NCBI GenBank assembly: GCA_903819975.1
Contig: CAIJFI010000006.1
Location: forward strand, 156,854-220,853
Reading direction: 5' to 3'
Source of the DNA: an uncultured Bacteroidota bacterium
Lineage (GTDB): Bacteria > Bacteroidota > Bacteroidia > Chitinophagales > Chitinophagaceae
Length of the DNA: 64,000 bases
Below are positions 16,930-23,027 of this stretch, piece after piece. A model generated the notes under the pieces. It was given only the letters and a program-made list of their open reading frames with translations. It was not told where the DNA came from and did not search any database. The position numbers and the translations under genes were made by a program. Numbering within the stretch: position 1 is the stretch's first letter; each line of letters starts with the position of its first letter.

Positions 16930-17418
16930 TTAAAGTTTTTTTATGGCCTCAAATGTTATTTTATACTTGTTTTGAACATTAGTACCAACATAATCTAAAT
17001 CTATTTTATAATTTCTACTCTTTTTGGCTATAGTACTGTTAAAATACATAATAATACCATCATCTACTTCTTCAAATTTCAAACTATTAACATCAAAACT
17101 ATATATATTTTTTAAAATATATAGTTTATCCTTTTTAAATTTCTCATCATCTTTAATTGCTATATAAATTTCATTGTTTATTTCACAATTTGGCAAACCT
17201 GCTGAACCATCAGCATTATACAAAATCATGTATTTTAACGTACAATAATTAAAAGTTTTTGTATTCTCAGTTGATGCAGAAGAAACTAACCTTAAAATTT
17301 CATTTTTTAAGGTAGTCGTTTTGTATTGAAAAACAGATATTTTCCCTACATCAACTTGAGAAAATGAACTAGTAATTCCAAGAAAAATAAAAAGAAAAGT
17401 AAGAATTCTGTTTTTCAT
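16930..17418 (-). CDS. Secreted hypothetical protein, possible immunity protein
   Basis: 162 residues with a signal peptide (MKNRILTFLFIFLGITSSFS, cleavage before QVDV). The mature 142 residues are rich in beta-type sequence (SLKFEEVDDGIIMYFNST, NYKIDLDYV, KYKITFEAI) and contain two cysteines (FNYCTLKY, GLPNCEIN). No family is recognised. Its ATG lies 2 bp after the restored stop of the M15-like gene, which suggests co-transcription. A periplasmic protein immediately downstream of a peptidoglycan-peptidase-like gene fits an effector-immunity pair, but this is inference. Confidence 0.6.
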   Translation of the reverse strand: MKNRILTFLFIFLGITSSFSQVDVGKISVFQYKTTTLKNEILRLVSSASTENTKTFNYCTLKYMILYNADGSAGLPNCEINNEIYIAIKDDEKFKKDKLYILKNIYSFDVNSLKFEEVDDGIIMYFNSTIAKKSRNYKIDLDYVGTNVQNKYKITFEAIKKL

Positions 17419-17419
17419 A

Positions 17420-17843
17420 TTATTGAGGAATTATAATTGAAAAATGAACATGCGTATTATGATTTGGTATATCATGCCCTAAATATGTTCCAAATTTAAA
17501 TGAATTGCCTGAACCCGCCAAAATTTTCTCTAATATATGGATATTGATTTAATGCAGATTGTAAAGACAAAGTTAGGGACGATGACCCACTTATTGCAAT
17601 ACCATTTATCGCACCAATGTCAATTGCTGCACCCGAATGGTGGTCTGATAATTTAGGATTACCTTTGTCATCAAAATAAGGATGCCCATTTGTAGTTGCA
17701 GTTATCACAACTGAACTAATAACTTGCCTATCTTCAATAACAATATCCAACGCTGTTTTTAAACATTCTAAAGTCCTAACATTTACTTGTTGATTTGAAG
17801 GCGCCCCGTCTTTGGTATCTTTGAAATATACATTTACAATCAA
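17420..17843 (-). pseudogene. Frameshifted M15-type peptidase domain (Rhs-tip-like)
   Basis: The first frame (17843-17496, TTG start) contains SDHHSGAAID (66-75), an exact fit to the zinc motif SxHxxGxAxD of M15/VanX-type D,D-peptidases, and GAINGIAISG typical of such domains at the C-terminus of Rhs proteins. It then ends in an unrelated tail. Another frame continues through GSGNSFKFGTYLGH and NHNTHVHFSI, giving the missing C-terminal HxH zinc ligand, and stops at 17420. Removing one base in the ATATAT run near 17530-17540 rejoins both into about 140 residues. It is a recent frameshift or a sequencing error. The N-terminus lacks ATG, so it could be an orphan toxin tip. Confidence 0.68.
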
Positions 17844-17876
17844 GACAACTCGACCAAATAATTTATATTATAAAAA

Positions 17877-17922
17877 AATGTTGGTGATTAATAGGATGGA
17901 TATTATAACCCATCCTATTAAT
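17877..17922 (-). terminator. Terminator after the membrane-protein gene
   Basis: Perfect 13-bp stem (ATTAATAGGATGG 17887-17899 / CCATCCTATTAAT 17910-17922), followed on the minus strand by seven T nine bases later. It separates the membrane-protein gene from the M15-like gene, which has no obvious promoter of its own. Confidence 0.7.
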
Positions 17923-17961
17923 TAATAAAAATTAAAATATTTTTGATGAAAAAAACAATAC

Positions 17962-18372
17962 TTATTTCATCTTAAAATTTAGTATTAGCTTATAAAGAAC
18001 AGCAAAGTTAACAATAATGAAAAATATAAAAGATAGTAAAGGAACAATTTCTTTGAATGTATAACTAGCATCATTAATTTTATAGTTTTTAAATAAAGAA
18101 ATCCCTACAATTGAAATCATAAAAATAGTTCCTAAAGTTCTTAATAAATTTGGGAATATTTCAATATATTTTTTTGTACTAAAAAGTAATATTGGAGAAA
18201 ATAATCCCACAAAACTATATAATGTATAAATTGAAAATGGATTAATAAACCCAGCCAACATCCATATTATCAAAGGTAAAGTGATTCCATTAGAACCTGC
18301 AAATAATAAATAATAAGATATAGTCTGTAAAATTGGGGAAAATATAAAATTTGACTTTTTAATTAAATTCAT
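17962..18372 (-). CDS. Small integral membrane protein
   Basis: 136 residues from the ATG at 18372. The frame extends upstream but overlaps the neighbouring ORF. Four hydrophobic segments are visible: residues ~10-40 (SPILQTISYYLLFAG), ~45-70 (WMLAGFINPFSIYTLYSFVG), ~85-105 (TLGTIFMISIVGISLF) and ~115-133 (LSFIFFIIVNFAVLY). No family is recognised. It is part of the right-hand cargo block, directly followed by a terminator. A role as a membrane-located immunity or sensing protein is speculation. Confidence 0.55.
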   Translation of the reverse strand: MNLIKKSNFIFSPILQTISYYLLFAGSNGITLPLIIWMLAGFINPFSIYTLYSFVGLFSPILLFSTKKYIEIFPNLLRTLGTIFMISIVGISLFKNYKINDASYTFKEIVPLLSFIFFIIVNFAVLYKLILNFKMK

Positions 18373-18382
18373 AATATATTTT

Positions 18383-18625
18383 TTAACAAGGTCCGTGACT
18401 TGAAGCGGCATTTGAAATACCAATGTTTGCATTACTATCACCAGAGTTACTAAGATTTTTCAGTTTCAAATTTAAAGAATTAGGAGTGAATGTAGGCTGA
18501 TTAAAATAAAATAATGTATAAATATTTGGCATTATATTTAAATTTCCTCCACCTGCATTAAAAACACCGAGTGCAAAATCAGTACATAAAAAAATCACTA
18601 TAACTCTTAGAATAATATCTAACAA
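18383..18625 (-). CDS. Short hypothetical ORF with N-terminal hydrophobic segment
   Basis: 80 residues from a TTG; the frame is open 24 bp further but has no ATG. The N-terminus (LDIILRVIVIFLCTDFALG) is a membrane or signal-like helix, followed by a Gly/Asn/Ser-rich tail ending SNAASSHGPC. It stops 10 bp before the membrane-protein start. It may be a truncated remnant of a larger gene lost at the right end of the element. Coding status is uncertain. Confidence 0.35.
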   Translation of the reverse strand: MLDIILRVIVIFLCTDFALGVFNAGGGNLNIMPNIYTLFYFNQPTFTPNSLNLKLKNLSNSGDSNANIGISNAASSHGPC

Positions 18626-19040
18626 TGAAACACATAAAAACAGTAGGTTTTAGAGTAGTATGTGCTTGTAATGAATGACTTAGATTTAAAATTGCAACTA
18701 ATATCCTTAGAACACATTCTACAAAAAGATTAAACTACTTTAAAAAAAATAATTGTTACCATTTGTTAATTCAATTGAGGTGATTTAAGTGCTACAAATT
18801 TTTATATTATCATCTCAACAAAAATCTACTGGTACAACCTTTTTTAAATTTCAATGAAGTTACACACCGATATATCACCACCGATGTTTAATCAATGATA
18901 CTACCCCATTTCGTAGCAGAAATGTCAGCAACCCAACCTCATTTAAACGATTGTAGATTGATGAAAACGGATAAAATTAATCTATTTAGGTTTAAATGAT
19001 GGTTTTGTATCATTAGTAAATCATTGGAATACAACAAAAT
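18626..19040. other. Non-coding right end of the element
   Basis: About 415 bp without a supported gene. It contains an 8-bp inverted pair AATGATAC (18894-18901) / GTATCATT (19007-19014) and several repeated AAATGAT-type words close to attR that could be integrase or excisionase arm sites. Nothing firmer is seen. Confidence 0.45.
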
Positions 19041-19057
19041 AATCCAATCCGGATCAC
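19041..19057 (+). repeat. attR: direct repeat at right end of the element
   Basis: aatccaatccggatcac, differing from attL at one position (g for a). It is followed directly by the hairpin terminator at 19061, exactly as tRNA-Leu at 47536 is followed by its hairpin. It is therefore the displaced original 3' end of the host tRNA-Arg. Confidence 0.82.
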
Positions 19058-19060
19058 AAA

Positions 19061-19228
19061 GCCTGTCACGAAAGTGACAGGCTTTTTTAATGCAAAGCCG
19101 CGAAACAAGCTTGCTTGATTGAGCGGATGAGTATTAAAAAAGCAAACTAAACGCGAAGCGTTTAGTTGAAAGGCTTTGGGTAAGCTCCACTAAAGGGATG
19201 CCGACGTAATGAAATGAAGTCGGCAATC
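19061..19228 (+). repeat. tRNA-associated multi-hairpin repeat, copy A
   Basis: Begins with a perfect terminator hairpin (GCCTGTCAC-GAAA-GTGACAGGC plus six T, 19061-19088). Next comes a perfect 10-bp hairpin with a GAA loop (19145-19167), then GAAAGGCTTTGGGTAAGC, then GCCGAC...GTCGGC around ATGAAATGAA (19199-19223). It ends at the stop codon of the convergent DUF3472 gene. The same modules in the same order occur at 47541-47835 after tRNA-Leu. The first hairpin was the ancestral tRNA-Arg terminator. Confidence 0.75.
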
Positions 19229-20518
19229 TTAATCTCTTACACCAGGCAATGTCTCAAAATCAATTGGCACATGCTTGCCTACTGCTGGTCTAGTAATAAC
19301 ATCCCCTGCATTAATATTTTTTAATTTCTTAAACCCTCCAGTAAACATATAAAACTTTCCATTTTCAACACCAGCTCCATAATCAAAACGCAGATGTGTT
19401 TTATAGTTTGCAGTAGTAGTAAACTTAGCCTCGGTTAACTCAATCCAATTCCCATTAAAAGTAATTGCCCATTGATTACTGTAATATGCTTTAAAAAAAT
19501 CATCTCCATTGTCTCCAAAATTTTCTACAAATGCATATAAATGTTTGAAACCTGTTTTAGTATCTGTTTTATTTTGCGTCCATTTAGAAAGTAAATGCCA
19601 TTTATAATTATCTTCAGGTGCAGCAAAGTATCCAACATAAGTAGCGCTATCACCCACTAAACTAGCAATACCAGTTAAAAAGCGATAAGTCCTATTGGTA
19701 ACCCAGGGATAAACTAAATGACTGTGTCCACCTGAACCTTCATCGCCAAAGTCACCTGTAAAAACATTTGTTCCTTTTTTATTTAAATGAACAATGTAAT
19801 CATGAGGAATTTGCTTAGGATCATCTGTCTTAAATAAACTCCAAATTGAAAATATAAAACGACGTTCATGAGGATTATTAATTTGAATACCACCATAGCC
19901 ACTATGGAAACCATTGGTCTCATAATAAGCATTCACGGAATTAGCTACTTCGTCTGGAACATTCACTTCGGTATAAAACCATTTAACTGCACTATCACCT
20001 GGAACAGTATATCTTAAGTGAGTTGAAGCAGCTCCTTTGTAATTTGATTTGTTAAATAAAATTGTAGCTAGTGAACTTTTTTCAATAGTTAACGAAGTAA
20101 TTAAAGGAAACCTATCTCCATTAATCCCTTTAATTTCAACAAAATGATAACCAGAATCTTTAATTGTATTAGCCCCTAAAGACAAGATAGTATCCCCCTT
20201 TTTAACAGTAATATCCTGCGCTTTATTATTGTCCAATTTAACAGACAGAACACAATTTGTAATTACATTTTTAATATTAAGTAATAACTTTAATCCTGTT
20301 GGCATATTTACATAAAAATAAACTTTGGCAACTCTTTCTTTATCTGACCAAGGAAGAATCCCTAGCTTATTTATAAATTCAATTGTATCGGAATTTGGCT
20401 TTGGATTTGTATACGCATTGTTAAAGGCCGGGACAATAATTTTAGTAGTACTCTGCCCTTTTACAGTTAATGAAATAAAACAAATTAAGCATATAAAAGT
20501 CAAATGGGAAAGACGCAT
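19229..20518 (-). CDS. Secreted DUF3472 (with DUF5077) protein
   Basis: 429 residues from the ATG at 20518, giving a typical signal peptide (MRLSHLTFICLICFISLTVKG, cut before QSTT). The N-terminal ~130 mature residues form a beta-sandwich of DUF5077 type (sugar-binding-like). The C-terminal region matches DUF3472: FYTEVNVPDE, GFHSGYGGIQIN, RRFIFSIWS, GDFGDEGSGGHSHLVYPW, and YVGYFAAPE. The family is extracellular and of unknown activity, often found in glycan-degrading contexts. It is convergent with the tRNA-Arg/repeat side and divergent from the isoprenoid-synthase-like gene. Confidence 0.8.
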   Translation of the reverse strand: MRLSHLTFICLICFISLTVKGQSTTKIIVPAFNNAYTNPKPNSDTIEFINKLGILPWSDKERVAKVYFYVNMPTGLKLLLNIKNVITNCVLSVKLDNNKAQDITVKKGDTILSLGANTIKDSGYHFVEIKGINGDRFPLITSLTIEKSSLATILFNKSNYKGAASTHLRYTVPGDSAVKWFYTEVNVPDEVANSVNAYYETNGFHSGYGGIQINNPHERRFIFSIWSLFKTDDPKQIPHDYIVHLNKKGTNVFTGDFGDEGSGGHSHLVYPWVTNRTYRFLTGIASLVGDSATYVGYFAAPEDNYKWHLLSKWTQNKTDTKTGFKHLYAFVENFGDNGDDFFKAYYSNQWAITFNGNWIELTEAKFTTTANYKTHLRFDYGAGVENGKFYMFTGGFKKLKNINAGDVITRPAVGKHVPIDFETLPGVRD

Positions 20519-20639
20519 ATAAAAGCATTTATTATTGATGTTTAAATATAGCAATTGTATGTTTCATTGATAAGAAAATTATGTTATTTTTAAGGATATT
20601 ATTTAAAATCCAATGTACCCTTTGTATTATATCTACTTT

Positions 20640-21605
20640 ATGAGCCAATTATTTTGGACGGCCTTGACAAAGCTTAAGCCAACGCAAAATTGGGGTGTAA
20701 CCTATTTAAAGAATTTGGAGATAAAATATAATGGCAAATTTGATGAGCGTGTAATAAAAAAGGTGGCAAAATACCAAAGTATTCAATTACATTTTGTTGC
20801 AGCTACTTTTGCAAAATTGTTTAGTAGAAACATATCCTATCACGAAAAGGAACTCAATATTAAATACTTTACAATGACTTCATTGTACGACGATTTAATT
20901 GATGATTCCAAAGCTGACGAGGCATTATTAAACCAAATATTTTACCACCCTGAAAAAGTTAATCCTGCTTCTTTTAATGAGCGTGTACTTGTTGCGTTGC
21001 ATATGGACTTGTTGAATCAGGTGGTGGACAGGGCTGATTATTGGTATGCAATGGAAAATATACATATTGCACAAAAGGATTCTTCATTACAATTTGATAA
21101 CAATACAAGTGTAGAAAAGATAATTGATATAACAAAGCGCAAGGGAGGTTATAGTTTGTTAATGTGTAGACATTATTTATTAGATCCTAAATTTAAGGAA
21201 TTGGATGAATGTTGGTACACACTAGGTGGACTAATTCAAATGACCAACGATTTATACGATACTTATAAAGACACGCAAGAAGGCATAAGAACTTTTGCAA
21301 ATCAATTACAAAACATTGCCGAAATTGAATCCATTTATCAAAAACAAAAAGATACTTTAAGACTACAAATACAACAACTTCCAATATCAAATACAAAGAA
21401 AACTGAATTTTCAATCCTAATATCTATAATACCTTCATTTGGTGATATCGCTATCTCGCAATTAAAAAGAATACAAGGGAATTCATCTTCTTTACCTAAT
21501 TTCAACCAAATCAAAAGAAAAGAATTGATCATTGATATGGAAAAACCATACAATATATTTAGCCTTTTTTATTTTGCGTTTAAAAATGGGAAATTATGGA
21601 TGTGA
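20640..21605 (+). CDS. Orphan class I isoprenoid synthase-fold protein
   Basis: 321 residues from the ATG at 20640. An upstream ATG at 20613 lies within a -7-like TACCCTTTG, which favours the later start. The all-helical sequence has both metal motifs of class I terpene/prenyl synthases: D84-D85-L-I-D88-D89 in SLYDDLIDDS, and N203-D204-L-Y-D207-T-Y-K-D211 in IQMTNDLYDTYKD, like the NSE/DTE triad. A KRKGGYS segment lies between. It is far from the trans-polyprenyl synthases, one of which is also in this window at 33675. Possible product: a terpene or prenyl transfer product from a C10-C20 diphosphate. Its 3' end overlaps ung by 10 bp. Confidence 0.6.
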   Translation: MSQLFWTALTKLKPTQNWGVTYLKNLEIKYNGKFDERVIKKVAKYQSIQLHFVAATFAKLFSRNISYHEKELNIKYFTMTSLYDDLIDDSKADEALLNQIFYHPEKVNPASFNERVLVALHMDLLNQVVDRADYWYAMENIHIAQKDSSLQFDNNTSVEKIIDITKRKGGYSLLMCRHYLLDPKFKELDECWYTLGGLIQMTNDLYDTYKDTQEGIRTFANQLQNIAEIESIYQKQKDTLRLQIQQLPISNTKKTEFSILISIIPSFGDIAISQLKRIQGNSSSLPNFNQIKRKELIIDMEKPYNIFSLFYFAFKNGKLWM

Positions 21606-22267
21606 AAATTGAAGCAAGTTGGAAAGAAGTATTGTCACCCCTTTTTGAAAAGCCATATTTCTCACAAATTACGGCTCATTTAAAAACAGAAAGGGCTTTA
21701 AATAGAACCATCTTTCCAAAGGGATCATTGATATTTAATGCATTTAATCAAACTACATTTGACGAAGTTAAGGTGGTTATACTTGGGCAAGACCCTTACC
21801 ATAACCCCGGTCAGGCAATGGGATTAAGCTTTTCTGTCCCCAAAGAGGTTAAGCCTCCCCCTTCATTGGTTAATATTTATAAGGAATTAAATAAGGATAT
21901 TGGGATGCCTATTCCAATTACTGGCGACCTGACTAAATGGGCTACACAAGGAGTATTATTATTAAACGCCGCATTAACAGTTAGAGCAAATGAACCTGCT
22001 AGTCATAGTAAAATTGGATGGATGGATTTTACTAATGATGTTATCCGAATTATTTCTGAACAAAAAAAGGAAGTAGTTTTTATATTATGGGGTAACTTCG
22101 CCCAACAAAAACAAGTATTAATTGATGCCACAAAGCATAAAATATTAAAAGCTGCGCACCCTTCTCCACTAAGTGCTCATAATGGATTTTGGGGATGTAA
22201 ACATTTTAGTAGTACCAATCAATACTTGACACAGCATAACAAAACACCAATAGACTGGATGCCTTAA
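21596..22267 (+). CDS. ung: Uracil-DNA glycosylase, family 1
   Basis: 223 residues, the usual length. The catalytic water-activating motif GQDPYHNPGQAMGLSFSVP (Asp in QDPYH) is near residue 62, the uracil-specificity segment LLLNAALTVR near 120, WGNFAQQK near 160 and the DNA-intercalation loop HPSPLSAHNGFWGCKHFS near 187. It excises uracil from DNA in base excision repair. The start overlaps the end of the preceding gene, so translation is coupled, and plsC follows 19 bp later. Confidence 0.96.
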   Translation: MDVKIEASWKEVLSPLFEKPYFSQITAHLKTERALNRTIFPKGSLIFNAFNQTTFDEVKVVILGQDPYHNPGQAMGLSFSVPKEVKPPPSLVNIYKELNKDIGMPIPITGDLTKWATQGVLLLNAALTVRANEPASHSKIGWMDFTNDVIRIISEQKKEVVFILWGNFAQQKQVLIDATKHKILKAAHPSPLSAHNGFWGCKHFSSTNQYLTQHNKTPIDWMP

Positions 22268-22286
22268 AAGCATTAAATGAATTTAT

Positions 22287-23027
22287 ATGAAATTGATTAA
22301 GAATATAATAGGAAGAATACTTGCATTTTGGGCTTTACTAATGTTTGCAATTACTATGTTTATTTTCATGTGGTTTTACATTCCATGTGCATTTTTACCA
22401 GAGCCACACAAAACAAGATGGCATCGTATTATGTCTCAGTTTTGGATGGGCCTATTTATGATTTTATCAGGAATTAGATTCTCGGTTAAAGGAAAGGAAG
22501 TATTTGACGGATTAGAAAACGCGGTGGTGGTTTGTAACCATAATAGTCTATTAGATATTCCGGTAAGTTTCCCTTTTTTACCTAGAGCCAATAAAACTAT
22601 TGCGAAAAAATCATTTTCTTATATTCCAATTTTCGGATGGATTTACACTTCGGGAACCGTTTTAGTTGACAGGAAAAACAATAAAAGCAGGCAAGAAAGT
22701 TACGAGAAAATGAAGCATGTATTAACGCATGGCTTAGATATGCTTATATACCCAGAAGGAACTAGAAACAAAACAACAGCTCCATTAAAATCTTTTTATG
22801 ATGGTGCATTCAAGCTGTCAGTGGATGCTAAAAAACCAATTGTGCCAGTAGTTTTATTAAATACAAAAAGAATGTTACCTGTTTCGCCTTCAATGTATTT
22901 AAAGCCTGGGAAAATTGAAATGCATATTTTACCAGCCATATTTCCACAAGAAAAAACTTCGGATGAATTAAAGAAAGAGGTATTTGATATTATGGGTGTT
23001 TACTATTTGGCTAACAACAAAGATTAG
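22287..23027 (+). CDS. plsC: 1-acyl-sn-glycerol-3-phosphate acyltransferase
   Basis: 246 residues with two N-terminal hydrophobic segments (ILAFWALLMFAITMFIFMWFYIP) and the acyltransferase motifs NHNSLLDIPV (H-x4-D) near residue 81, a GWIYTSGTVLVDR block II, YPEGTRN block III near 150 and a KKPIVPVVL block IV. It makes phosphatidic acid from lysophosphatidic acid in the membrane. It is the last gene of the isoprenoid-like/ung/plsC unit and overlaps the convergent lptD-like gene by 4 bp. Confidence 0.9.
   Translation: MKLIKNIIGRILAFWALLMFAITMFIFMWFYIPCAFLPEPHKTRWHRIMSQFWMGLFMILSGIRFSVKGKEVFDGLENAVVVCNHNSLLDIPVSFPFLPRANKTIAKKSFSYIPIFGWIYTSGTVLVDRKNNKSRQESYEKMKHVLTHGLDMLIYPEGTRNKTTAPLKSFYDGAFKLSVDAKKPIVPVVLLNTKRMLPVSPSMYLKPGKIEMHILPAIFPQEKTSDELKKEVFDIMGVYYLANNKD

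Larger units (their letters stand above)
9673..19057. mobile_element. 9.4 kb tRNA-Arg-integrated element (tyrosine integrase, R-M pair, HUH Rep, serine recombinase)
   Basis: The element is bounded by the tRNA-derived direct repeats. The integrase gene is next to the tRNA and reads toward it, as in classical tRNA-targeting islands. Three blocks are seen: a leftward block (nuclease, ParB-methyltransferase, HTH, integrase), a rightward block (HUH Rep, two small genes, serine recombinase), and a leftward cargo block at the right end. There are no conjugation (Tra/T4SS), capsid or terminase genes, so it is not self-transmissible by any known route. It could be an integrated plasmid-like replicon, a satellite or a mobilisable island. 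Confidence 0.85.

Noticed and set aside
18383..18625. The short ORF as an Rhs or toxin fragment
   Set aside because: It has a hydrophobic start and a Gly/Asn/Ser tail, but no Rhs repeat or linker motif; left as an uncertain ORF.
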